Part shown: positions 53,021-61,787 of the stretch, one piece after another | How positions within the stretch are numbered: the first letter of the stretch is position 1 | Layout of the letters: every line of letters starts with the position of its first letter | Source of the DNA: CAVZQN01 sp963837395 | Lineage (GTDB): Bacteria > Acidobacteriota > HRBIN11 > JAKEFK01 | Assembly (NCBI GenBank): GCA_963837395.1 | Contig: CAWINI010000003.1 | Span: 992,001 to 1,056,000, forward strand | Direction of reading: 5' to 3' | Length of the DNA stretch: 64,000 nt | Notes under the pieces: generated by a model | Databases searched by the model: none | Told to the model about the DNA's origin: nothing | Seen by the model: the letters and a program-made list of their open reading frames with translations, nothing else | Program-made: the position numbers and the translations under genes

Positions 53021-53039
53021 CGTTTCACAACGTGAAACG
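53021..53039. promoter_or_regulatory. Palindrome in the divergent region before the methyl-transfer operon
   Basis: CGTTTCAC and GTGAAACG form a perfect 8-bp inverted repeat around AAC, between the MttB-like gene (minus) and the VWA gene (plus). On the minus strand a TATGAT box lies closer to the MttB-like start. The palindrome may be an operator or a relict of the CGTTTCACG-type repeats seen near 32530. Confidence 0.35.
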
Positions 53040-53071
53040 CAGCGTTTTGTGGCTTGCGGTAGAATTGAGTC

Positions 53072-53920
53072 ATGAAAACCATGCTTTTGGTTTTAGCGCT
53101 TGCCACAAGTCCGCTTGAATACAAAGTTGAAGTTCAAGTTGTTGAACTGCAAGTTACTGTTGTAGATCACAATGGAAATTTCCAAACTGACATAAAACCC
53201 GAAGATTTCCTTGTCTATGAAAATGGCGTTCAACAAGAAGTGCTAGATCTTGAACTTCACCGCCAGCCGTTTTCAATCGGAATCGTATTTGATACAAGCA
53301 ACAGCATGGCATCACAATTTATGCGTGCCGGACGCGCTGCGCAAGATTTTGTACGCGCATTGTCACCGCAAGATGAATATTTTGTGATGACCTTTGATGA
53401 TGAAATTCGGATTCGTACCGAAATGCAACTCGCTTCGAGTTCTGTGATTCCTGATTTCTCTTCATACCGGTATGGTGAACACACACGACTTTATGAAGGA
53501 TTGATGAAGGCAGTCGACCGCTTGAAAAATTCACGTTATCCGCACAGAGCTTTGTTTCTGATTTCAGATGGAGCGAATTCTAAAGGAGATTACAAACTGA
53601 AAGATGTAATTAAGATTGCTCAGCAAAACAAGACCTTGATTTATTCGTTGATTGTTGAAAAGGGCGGTGCGGATGCTTTTGTATTGGGGACACTCTCCGA
53701 TCAAACCGGTGGTACAGCATTTGTTCTGGATAAGGAATTGCCCAGACTTGACGCTGCTTACAAAAAAATCGCTTCTGATTTAGCCCACCGCATCACGCTC
53801 TACTATCATTCCACCAGCGATTATTCCAAAGAAGGCAAACCGCAAATTGAAATTCACATGAAAAATCCCGACCTCCGAGTCCGTTTCCAAAAAGCCTACT
53901 ACTTCAACACCACAGAGTAG
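53072..53920 (+). CDS. VWA-domain protein of the Acidobacterial VWFA-related family
   Basis: A 282-residue exported protein. A short hydrophobic start is followed by an Ig-like strand block VELQVTVVDHNGNFQTDIKPEDFLVYENGVQQEV and a von Willebrand factor A domain with a MIDAS-like DTSNSMAS. This N-terminal block plus VWA is the signature layout of the VWFA-related domain named for Acidobacteria, and is the main taxonomic clue in the window. Function unknown; probably extracellular binding. Confidence 0.87.
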   Translation: MKTMLLVLALATSPLEYKVEVQVVELQVTVVDHNGNFQTDIKPEDFLVYENGVQQEVLDLELHRQPFSIGIVFDTSNSMASQFMRAGRAAQDFVRALSPQDEYFVMTFDDEIRIRTEMQLASSSVIPDFSSYRYGEHTRLYEGLMKAVDRLKNSRYPHRALFLISDGANSKGDYKLKDVIKIAQQNKTLIYSLIVEKGGADAFVLGTLSDQTGGTAFVLDKELPRLDAAYKKIASDLAHRITLYYHSTSDYSKEGKPQIEIHMKNPDLRVRFQKAYYFNTTE

Positions 53921-53924
53921 CTGA

Positions 53925-54356
53925 TCAGCTGAGCACAATTAGAGAAAATGGAAAGACGCTTTGGATAAGTAGGAAATCAGAACGGTTTTTTGTGTGAACA
54001 AATGCCCCATTCGATTTTGCATTAACCGCGAGCAGACAATCGTTAGCAATTGATGGCAATTTGCTTTTTGCCCATGGATGATCAGTTAAAATTTTAGCGA
54101 GAATATTTCCGGCATTTTTCCAATCTTTATGTGATGGGGTGAGGATTCGATTCACCTTTTCAAACGGCTGAATCAAACCGTTTACGATCTTGATCATCGC
54201 TGATGTGCGTGCGCCAGCTATTAATTCCTCAGCGACAACTGAGCTGAAATAAATGTTTGGTGTTTCCCTCTCATAAAGTAAATCGATCTCTGCCAAATAC
54301 CCTCCTGTTCGAATCATATCGATGTAGAGATCGCTATCGAAGAGATGTTTCGGCAT
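53925..54356 (-). CDS. PIN-domain toxin (VapC-like)
   Basis: A 143-residue PIN nuclease. Acidic positions of the active site are visible: FDSDLYID (Asp near 8), EEL (Glu near 43), NDCLLA (Asp near 105) and NRSDFLLI (Asp near 127). It starts 4 bases after the antitoxin stop, forming a toxin-antitoxin pair. Its target is presumably a structured RNA as in VapC; not proven. It is convergent with the VWA gene. Confidence 0.83.
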   Translation of the reverse strand: MPKHLFDSDLYIDMIRTGGYLAEIDLLYERETPNIYFSSVVAEELIAGARTSAMIKIVNGLIQPFEKVNRILTPSHKDWKNAGNILAKILTDHPWAKSKLPSIANDCLLAVNAKSNGAFVHTKNRSDFLLIQSVFPFSLIVLS

Positions 54357-54360
54357 TCGA

Positions 54361-54552
54361 TTAGAATACTTTTTCGATTTGACCTGACTTAGCAGCTTTT
54401 TTCAAGGATTCCCGGATTTCTTTCCGAAATAAAACCATGTCTAATGCAATACTGATCGTTTCTGTTTCTGTTTTGGCTTTTAATATCTTTTTTGCACGTT
54501 GGATCTTTCCTGAATCCAGGTAGTAATTTTTCCTTTTGACATTTGCTTTCAT
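54361..54552 (-). CDS. Small antitoxin-like protein, partner of the PIN toxin
   Basis: A 63-residue basic protein (MKANVKRKNYYLDSGKIQRAKKILKAKTETETISIALDMVLFRKEIRESLKKAA...). The Lys-rich N-terminus followed by a helix-turn-helix-like stretch resembles ribbon-helix-helix antitoxins. It begins 4 bases downstream of a double palindromic operator, and is followed 4 bases later by the PIN gene. Low conservation makes the family uncertain, but position and size are typical. Confidence 0.75.
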   Translation of the reverse strand: MKANVKRKNYYLDSGKIQRAKKILKAKTETETISIALDMVLFRKEIRESLKKAAKSGQIEKVF

Positions 54553-54555
54553 AGT

Positions 54556-54586
54556 TATACGTATAATATAGCAGTTTATACGTATA
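54556..54586. promoter_or_regulatory. Double TATACGTATA operator of the toxin-antitoxin pair
   Basis: The perfect palindrome TATACGTATA occurs at 54556-54565 and again at 54577-54586, exactly 21 bases apart (two helical turns), starting 4 bases before the antitoxin ATG. It spans the promoter region and is a likely site for autoregulation by the antitoxin. Confidence 0.7.
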
Positions 54587-54714
54587 GAGCAAGATTCTGT
54601 AGAAAATCATGACCAATTCTCCGGCATCTGGCATCTGACTCACGGTGTTACACTTCACTTAGTGTCACAACCATACGGGCTATTATCCGACCTGCTGACT
54701 AATATTATGGATCG

Positions 54715-57612
54715 ATGATTAGTATTCTGCTTTTCATAGTTGTCGTGGGGGCAATCATTATCCTGGCGATTGGCTACCGCCGTACTCAGGAACTCTCGGA
54801 TCGTGTTGATTATCTGCAAAGAGAAATTGATATTCTTCGCGGGAAAATTTCAAAGTTACAAACGCTTCCAGAAATACATACCAAGAAACCACCAGATTTT
54901 TCGGCAACTGAGCCAGTTCCGCCAACACCAGAACCGGCAAAACCACGCGCAACTCCACCGCCTTTTCCAACCGAAGTTGCTCCAGTAATTCAAGAACCTG
55001 TAACACCACCAATCAATCCGCCAACACCGCCACCGTTTCTAAACCGCGATGTTTCAACTATCAATTGGGAACGATTCATGGGTGTGAATCTGTTTGCATG
55101 GATTGGTGGCTTCGTTCTTTTTCTGGCAACAGCATTTTTTGTGAAATATTCAATCGATAACAATCTGATCTCACCCGAAATTCGAGTTGCGGTTGGATCT
55201 CTGCTTGGAATTTCTTTATTGATTGGAGGATTGCAGCTTTCCCTGAAACAATATCGTGTAACAGCTCAGACACTTTGCTCAACCGGAATCTTAATTTTGT
55301 ATGCGGATGTTTTTGCATCGTACTCTTTCTATCACTTCATTGAAGTTACCGCTGCGTTTCTGTTGATGATTGCGGTAACCGCAGTTGCATTCTTACTCGC
55401 CGTACGTCTCGATGCAAAGGTCGTTGCAATTCTAGGCGTATTAGGCGGTTTTTTTACTCCGTCATTATTATCAACCGGTCAAGATAATCCACTCGGATTG
55501 TTTTCCTATATTTTCATTTTAGACGCGGGCTTGATCGCAATCGCTTTGCGAAAGAAATGGACGTTCCTGATTCCCCTGGCCGCAGTAGGAACGATACTGG
55601 TACAAATCGGGTGGGCATCAGAGTTTTTCACAATTCAAAAACTTTGGACAGCGTGGCTCATCTTTGCCGTATTTGAATTGCTTTTCGTTCTTGCTTTCGT
55701 TTTTGCAAGGCAGCTTCATCTAATCGATTCGTGGGTCAATGCATCCGTTTTATCAATAAGTTTCTGGACCCTCAGTTTTGCTTTTTACTTGCTTGGCTTT
55801 TCAAATTTAGGAGCGCGTCCCAGCACAATATTCTCGTTTTGCTTGCTGGTAGAAGTTGGATTGATCATCGCTGTGTTGATCAGACCAGCAATCCATTTAG
55901 CGCATCGAATCGCCGGACTTCTCATTTTCCTGTTGCTCGCAATCTGGACGATCTTTTTCCTCACTGAGCCGTTGCTGAACTGGGCATTAGGCGTTTCACT
56001 GGCGTTTGCAATTGCTCATTCGATCTTTCCGTTCATTGTTCAACGGATCAAATCCGATGACACCAGCTCACGCTGGGTTCATCTTTTTCCGGCATTATCA
56101 ATGCTGTTATTGCTCATACCGATTTTCAAACTAACAGAACTTTCTTTAGCGATTTGGTTCGTAATTTTGTTTATCGATCTTATCGCTGTGCTTCTTGCAA
56201 TCATGACAACTTCAGTACTGTCGTTGATCGGTGTTCTTTTGTTGACCTTGTTTGGAATGGCAGGGTGGATTCTTAAAGTACCTGTTGCATCATTCGAACT
56301 TACTGAAAGTTTATTCATGATTGGAGGTTTCGCGATTTTCTTTTTCGCTGCAGGAATCTACGCCGGACGCAAAATCAGAACTTCGTCTGATCAACTCGCA
56401 CACATCCCTGCTCTTTCTGCAGTTTTGCCTTTCATGCTTCTGATGATGATGCTCATCCGATTACCCCTTCAGGATCCTTCACCAATTTTTGCAGTTGCAC
56501 TTTTGCTTGTGCTGTTGATTCTAGGATTGTGGCGCTGGCTCCAAGTGGATCCATTAACACTGATTGCGCTTCTTTGCTGCCTGGGATTGGAATACACATG
56601 GCATGCATTTCATTTCGATCCACACGGACCGGTAAACAGAACTTTAGTCTGGTATCTTTTGTTCATGGCGATTTTCGCATTCCTGCCATTTCTATTTCGA
56701 AATCAACTTCGAAATCGAGTGATACCATGGGCCGTGTCAGCTTTGTCTGGTCCTTTGCATTTTTATTTGTTTTACAAAGTCATTGATGCAACTTATCCAA
56801 ATCCTTACATGGGAATTCTTCCTGCAGTATTCAGTATTCCACCGCTCATATCATTAATGGAACGACTCCGCAGTTTGCCTGAAGATGAGTCAACCAAAAA
56901 TTCACAACTTGCACTTTTTGGTGGAGCTGCCCTGTTTTTCATCACATTGATTGTTCCAATTCAATTTGAACGGCAATGGATCACGATCGGCTGGGCGCTT
57001 GAAGGCGCAGCACTGTTATGGCTTTTCCATCGTGTTCCGCATCAGGGATTGCGCTGGCTCGGGTGCATTTTGTTGGGGATTGCCTTCGCTCGTTTGACAT
57101 GGAATCCGGCTATCTTTAATTACTATGAACGTAGTAACACGCCGATTCTAAATTGGTATTTATACACCTATGGAATTGTAACCGTGTGCCTTTTTGTTGC
57201 AGGATGGCTTGAAACCAAAGTTTCCGGCACCAATATGCGTCCATGGTTGTATGCGCTCGGCACAATCCTCGCTTTCGTATTGTTGAATATTGAGATTGCC
57301 GATTATTTTTCGGAAGGCAAAACATTGAGCTTTCAATTCTCAGGAAGTTTCGCAAGAGACATGACATATTCAATTGCATGGGCTGTCTTTGCTTTCGGTC
57401 TATTGATCATCGGAATCAATCGAAAACTAAAAGCACCTCGCTTTACTGCAATTGGACTGATCGGCATCACGCTTGTGAAATTATTTTTTCACGATCTGAT
57501 CAATCTGGGAGAGCTTTACCGGGTAGGTGCATTCCTGGTAGTGGCGTCAGTCTTAATTATCGGTTCGTATCTATACCAGCGTTTTGGATTTTTTGAAACG
57601 AGTCAAAACTAA
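54715..57612 (+). CDS. DUF2339 polytopic membrane protein
   Basis: A 965-residue protein: N-terminal helix (residues 3-22), coiled-coil-like segment (RTQELSDRVDYLQREIDILRG, 25-45), a Pro-rich linker (60-105), then the DUF2339 start NWERFMGVNLFAWIGGFVLFLATAFFVKYSID and about 24-26 hydrophobic helices to the end. DUF2339 proteins are large inner-membrane proteins of unknown function. No ribosome-binding site is clear before the ATG. Confidence 0.88.
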   Translation: MISILLFIVVVGAIIILAIGYRRTQELSDRVDYLQREIDILRGKISKLQTLPEIHTKKPPDFSATEPVPPTPEPAKPRATPPPFPTEVAPVIQEPVTPPINPPTPPPFLNRDVSTINWERFMGVNLFAWIGGFVLFLATAFFVKYSIDNNLISPEIRVAVGSLLGISLLIGGLQLSLKQYRVTAQTLCSTGILILYADVFASYSFYHFIEVTAAFLLMIAVTAVAFLLAVRLDAKVVAILGVLGGFFTPSLLSTGQDNPLGLFSYIFILDAGLIAIALRKKWTFLIPLAAVGTILVQIGWASEFFTIQKLWTAWLIFAVFELLFVLAFVFARQLHLIDSWVNASVLSISFWTLSFAFYLLGFSNLGARPSTIFSFCLLVEVGLIIAVLIRPAIHLAHRIAGLLIFLLLAIWTIFFLTEPLLNWALGVSLAFAIAHSIFPFIVQRIKSDDTSSRWVHLFPALSMLLLLIPIFKLTELSLAIWFVILFIDLIAVLLAIMTTSVLSLIGVLLLTLFGMAGWILKVPVASFELTESLFMIGGFAIFFFAAGIYAGRKIRTSSDQLAHIPALSAVLPFMLLMMMLIRLPLQDPSPIFAVALLLVLLILGLWRWLQVDPLTLIALLCCLGLEYTWHAFHFDPHGPVNRTLVWYLLFMAIFAFLPFLFRNQLRNRVIPWAVSALSGPLHFYLFYKVIDATYPNPYMGILPAVFSIPPLISLMERLRSLPEDESTKNSQLALFGGAALFFITLIVPIQFERQWITIGWALEGAALLWLFHRVPHQGLRWLGCILLGIAFARLTWNPAIFNYYERSNTPILNWYLYTYGIVTVCLFVAGWLETKVSGTNMRPWLYALGTILAFVLLNIEIADYFSEGKTLSFQFSGSFARDMTYSIAWAVFAFGLLIIGINRKLKAPRFTAIGLIGITLVKLFFHDLINLGELYRVGAFLVVASVLIIGSYLYQRFGFFETSQN

Positions 57613-57619
57613 CCAATGA

Positions 57620-58480
57620 TTACATTGCGGTTTGATTTTTCGCCAGCAAAATAACACCGCCCCACGGCCGGTTTTTAACGCGGCCTTTTGAATCAGGAAG
57701 CAGAGCAAACAAACTCAACAAGAACGGAGTTCGTTTAACTTTCGCGGCATTATGAAGCGAAGAACGAATATCTATTGGGTTCCATCCATGTGGTGTAAAA
57801 AAATCCGGTCCTTCTTCAGGACCAAATTTTAATGGAGCGCGAGCTTGCTCAAGCGGACCACCAATTTCTTTTTGTATCATCCGTAAAAGAGGCGGCGAAA
57901 CCAGATCCGTAATCCAATACTGAAACCCCTGCGCAGCATATAAATCCTGCGCAAACGATTTAACTTCGTCAGCGGAGAAATAAACTATAAGTCCTTCCGT
58001 AATAACAACTGCCTTCTTCGCTTCATTCCCTAATTTCCGAAACAAATTTCGCCGCGATTCAACGTCCGATAAATCCATTGAGATGCGTTGAAATGAGCAC
58101 ACCGGACTTTCATTTTTCAAAATCGATTCCTTATATGCGTTCAATTCCGGCAGATCAACATCAATCCATTGCAGCGATGATGGCAACGGCATTCGATACG
58201 GCCTTGCATCCAAACCCGCTGCAAGATTCACAACCATATCGGCACCTTGATTGATCAAATCTGCGATGAACTGATCGATCAAAAGTGTGCGGATAACATA
58301 TGCCCAGCTGTGCTTATCTGATGAACGCATCGTAGCAGCAATCTGTTCACCGCGTTCTCCAGCGAGACGCCTTGCGAATGGATCATGAAAAAGCGCATCT
58401 TTACGTTCGCTTTCACGCGCGCGATAGATTGCTACCCAAAGCGCAGTGTCAGAGATGTTTCGCACCGCTAGTTCACTCAT
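57620..58480 (-). CDS. LCM/TcmP-family SAM-dependent methyltransferase
   Basis: A 286-residue methyltransferase of the leucine carboxyl methyltransferase-like (PPM1/TcmP) family: TALWVAIYRARESERKDALFHDPFARRLAG at the start, MVVNLAAGLDARPYRMPLPSSLQWIDVDLPEL as the SAM-binding region, and VVITEGLIVYFSADEVK later. Bacterial members often methylate small carboxylates or polyketides; the substrate here is unknown. Confidence 0.87.
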   Translation of the reverse strand: MSELAVRNISDTALWVAIYRARESERKDALFHDPFARRLAGERGEQIAATMRSSDKHSWAYVIRTLLIDQFIADLINQGADMVVNLAAGLDARPYRMPLPSSLQWIDVDLPELNAYKESILKNESPVCSFQRISMDLSDVESRRNLFRKLGNEAKKAVVITEGLIVYFSADEVKSFAQDLYAAQGFQYWITDLVSPPLLRMIQKEIGGPLEQARAPLKFGPEEGPDFFTPHGWNPIDIRSSLHNAAKVKRTPFLLSLFALLPDSKGRVKNRPWGGVILLAKNQTAM

Positions 58481-58584
58481 CTTATTCAGTATAACGGATC
58501 AAAGAACGGAAACGTTACGGTCCCGCTTAGAATTAGACACAATAAATAAGTTAATTTGCGGGCAATGCTAGAAGTGCTGAGAGC

Positions 58585-58669
58585 TAACGTAATCCGTAAA
58601 ACGTAATTCGTAATTAGCTCCGTACGCTCCTGCGTATTTACGCATTACGGATTACGCATTACGTAAAAG
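58585..58669. repeat. Inverted repeat of ACGTAAT/ATTACGT type
   Basis: TAACGTAATCCGTAAAACG and, at the right, CGCATTACGGATTACGCATT with ATTACGT form opposed arms around a short centre. The right arm provides the last residues LLRNA and the stop of the GMP-reductase-like gene. Confidence 0.6.
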
Positions 58670-59667
58670 TTTATGTGGAAAACTTTCGATAAGTCCTGCT
58701 TGGGAAATGGTAACGTAATTCAACTTACGTTGTAATTCCGGGATGGTTTTTGATCCGCCATAAGTTAGACCTGATCGTATTCCACCGATTAAGTCAGCAA
58801 TAATCATTTCAATATTTTCGCGATAAGGAACTTCAGTGGTAATTCCTTCTTCCGTTTTCCAATCGGGCATTGGACCCAGAAAAGTTTCTTGCGCCTCACG
58901 GCTGGCCATTCCGCGATAGATTTTCACTTTGCTTCCATCTTTTTTTGTAATAACGGCACCTGGTGTTGGTTTTGTACCAGCCAAGATTCCGCCGGCCATC
59001 ACAAACTCAGCGCCAAAGGCTAACGCTTTCACCATGTCTCCAGGAGTGCGGATGCCACCGTCAGCAACAATAGATCGGTCAACACGTGAACATTCTTGAA
59101 TTGCAGAAAGCATCGGCACACCAAATCCTGTTTTGATTCTCGTTGTACAAACAGATCCGGCGCCGATCCCAACTTTGATGATGTCCGCACCACATGAAGC
59201 CAAATAATCTGCACCGGCATAAGTGCCGATATTCCCAGCCATGATGCACACGTCTTTCAACAGATCGCGCAAATCCTTTAGAATCCGGCCTACATATTTA
59301 CCATGTGCATGTGCAACATCAATGCAAAAATAAGTTGCTCCAGCATCTTTTAAAGCTTCGGCACGTTCTACTTCCTTTGGTCGGTGCCAACAGAGACAAA
59401 AGTTTTGAATGTGCATCTCTTAAATTCTTCCACATTTTTTTCAATGGACATGAAGCGATGCAGCACACCGATTCCGCCATGACCTCCAATAAAATTTGCC
59501 ATTTCGTGTTCGGTGATTGTATCCATGTTGGAAGTCATTACCGGTAATTCCAGCGATAGTTGTCCCGTTCGATCCGTCATCGCCAAACTTACTTCACGGC
59601 GCGATTCATAATGGTTGTACGAAGGCACCAAAAGCACATCATCGTAGGTCAAAGCTTGTCTTTCCAT
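58652..59667 (-). pseudogene. IMP dehydrogenase/GMP reductase family gene with one frameshift
   Basis: The N-terminal part (from ATG 59667; AGGAG upstream) reads RQALTYDDVLLVPSYNHYESRREVSL and stops after VGTDQRK; the rest resumes in the next frame as RPKEVERAEALKDAGATYFCIDVAHAH, including the catalytic-Cys loop GAGSVCTTRIKTGFGVPMLSA and GGIRTPGDMVKALAFGAEFVMAGG. Adding one base to the TTT at 59376-59378 restores one frame of about 339 residues reading GTDQKEVERAE. No CBS domain is present, which suits a GMP reductase-like member. It recycles guanine nucleotides or supplies a related nucleotide step. Confidence 0.8.
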
Positions 59668-59743
59668 TGCTGTCACTCCTACTGAAAATATATATCGACT
59701 CGCCCTCCACAAACATTTATATTTATGCCACCATAGCTTTACA

Positions 59744-61723
59744 ATGTTTTACCGCACCTTTATTCTCATCATTTTTTTTACCATCCCGGCAATCTCTCAA
59801 TCGCAACAGCGCAACATTATCCTGATCACGATTGATACCGTCCGCAGCGATTATTTGAGCTGTAATGGAGCAACGAAAATAAAGACTCCGAATCTGGATG
59901 CACTTGCACAGCAAGGTGCGAATTTCACACAAGTGCGAGCCGCTGTTCCGCTAACGCTTCCTTCTCACATTTCAATCATGACATCCCTGTATCCGGTTAA
60001 ACATGGTGTTCGCGATAATGGCACTGCGCGTTTATCAAATGAATATTCCACTCTTGCGAAAGTACTGAAAACTCATGGATATCAAACTGCAGCGTTCGTT
60101 GGAAGTTTTATTCTGGATCATCGGTTTGGATTGAATCAGGGATTCGATGTTTACAACGACCGGATGCCTGCCGACTTAACAGTCCTGGAAAAACTTGAAG
60201 CAGAGAGGAATGCGGATGCGGTGTATTCAGCTTTTTCAGAATGGTTTGGGCGTAATGCGAAAAAGCAGCCTTATTTTGTATGGATCCACTTTTATGATCC
60301 GCATGCGCCGTACAATCCTCCAGAACCATACCGCAGCAAATATCCGAACGATCCGTACGCGGGAGAGGTTGCTTACACCGATGCAGTCATCGGTAAAGTT
60401 TTAGACAATTTGAAAACACAAGATTCGAATAATCAAATCATTGCGATTGTAGGTGATCATGGTGAAGGATTAGGACAACATCAAGAAGCAACACATTCAT
60501 TGTTGATTTACAACTCAACTCTTCATGTGCCGATGATAATTGATGCCCCGGGCTTACTTTCAGCCGGAGTTACATTTCCTTATCTATGCAGGACAATTGA
60601 TCTCGCTCCTACGTTGCTTGATCTTGCAGGAATTCAGAATGATTTGAAGGGACAAGGCATTAGTTTGAAAAAATCGATTGAGCAAATGAAAGATCCTGCC
60701 ATTATGAGCGGAAGTGAATCGCTTTATCCAAAAGTGAATTTGGGATGGAGTGAATTGCGCGGCATTGAAAAGGATCAATTCCATTATATTGATGCTCCCC
60801 GTCCTGAACTTTACGATGTGATCAACGATCCTGGTGAGACAAAAAACCTGATCAATCAGCAAGCCGCAATTGCGGGCAATTTGGAAAATGCACTGAATCA
60901 ACTGTATCAAGGCTCATCTTCATCCGCACAAAATTCCCAGCCAGAAATGGATGCTGAAACGAAAGAAAAATTGGCAAGTCTTGGCTATGTTTCTGGCTCA
61001 AACACTGCCACTGATCAATCCTCACGAATTGACCCCAAGGACAAAATGAAAGTTTGGAATGACATCCAGGCCGGCATTTTTGAATTTGGAAGAGGAAATT
61101 ACCAGGATGCCGTAAAAATTCTGGAGTTAGTTTTGAAAACTGATAACAGCATCCCGATTGTATATGACAACTTGTGTTCATCTTATCTACGATTGGAAAA
61201 TTGGGAAAAGGCCAAGTCATGCAATATGGCCGCACTCCAACGTGGTATCGATTTTCCAGCATTGCATGTGAGCCTTGGATTGATTTATCACAAAGATAAG
61301 CAATATTCCGAGGCGCAAAAAGAATTCCTTGATGCTTTGTCTGCCGATCCATCGAATACTTCGGCCCGCTACTATTTGGGAAATACGTTAAGAGCAACAG
61401 GCCAACCTGAGCAAGCATTAATTCAATATCAAAAGGCGCTGGAGCTGAGTCCGGATAATATTTTTGTTGTGAACGGACTTGCGATGAGTTACATTGCGCT
61501 AAAGCGAGATGCCGAAGCTTTGAACGCGTTTGAACAAGCCGCAAGGATCGATCCGCAAAATCCTGCTGCACTTTTTAATTTAGCGGTGCAAGCGGAACGG
61601 ATGAATAAAACGGAAGAAGCTGTGAATGCGTACGAAACATTTCTGACGCTCTCGGATGAAAAACATTTTGAACAACAACGTCTGCGCGCGAAGCAAGCGC
61701 TTGAAAAACTTAGCAATCAGTAG
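59744..61723 (+). CDS. Sulfatase-fold protein with C-terminal TPR domain
   Basis: A 659-residue exported protein. A signal peptide (to about residue 18) leads to an alkaline-phosphatase-superfamily domain: NIILITIDTVRSDYLSCNG with metal ligands, PLTLPSHISIMTSLYP, LNQGFDVY, FVWIHFYDPHAPYNPPE, IVGDHGEGLGQHQE. The formylglycine position of sulfatases (Cys/Ser-x-Pro-x-Arg) reads TLPSH, so it is not a classical formylglycine sulfatase; a Thr nucleophile as in phosphotransferases is likelier. From about 430 on there are five or so TPR motifs (for example PEQALIQYQKALELSPDN). Confidence 0.82.
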   Translation: MFYRTFILIIFFTIPAISQSQQRNIILITIDTVRSDYLSCNGATKIKTPNLDALAQQGANFTQVRAAVPLTLPSHISIMTSLYPVKHGVRDNGTARLSNEYSTLAKVLKTHGYQTAAFVGSFILDHRFGLNQGFDVYNDRMPADLTVLEKLEAERNADAVYSAFSEWFGRNAKKQPYFVWIHFYDPHAPYNPPEPYRSKYPNDPYAGEVAYTDAVIGKVLDNLKTQDSNNQIIAIVGDHGEGLGQHQEATHSLLIYNSTLHVPMIIDAPGLLSAGVTFPYLCRTIDLAPTLLDLAGIQNDLKGQGISLKKSIEQMKDPAIMSGSESLYPKVNLGWSELRGIEKDQFHYIDAPRPELYDVINDPGETKNLINQQAAIAGNLENALNQLYQGSSSSAQNSQPEMDAETKEKLASLGYVSGSNTATDQSSRIDPKDKMKVWNDIQAGIFEFGRGNYQDAVKILELVLKTDNSIPIVYDNLCSSYLRLENWEKAKSCNMAALQRGIDFPALHVSLGLIYHKDKQYSEAQKEFLDALSADPSNTSARYYLGNTLRATGQPEQALIQYQKALELSPDNIFVVNGLAMSYIALKRDAEALNAFEQAARIDPQNPAALFNLAVQAERMNKTEEAVNAYETFLTLSDEKHFEQQRLRAKQALEKLSNQ

Positions 61724-61787
61724 CAAGCGCATCGCGTGCTAAAGCCTGCGATCCACAATACGGGCAAGATGCCAGCGCTCATCATTA

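Noticed and set aside
60852..61571. A 239-codon open frame on the minus strand inside the sulfatase-TPR gene
   Set aside because: It is the complement of a strongly supported TPR region, has no ribosome-binding site and shows no protein-like motif.
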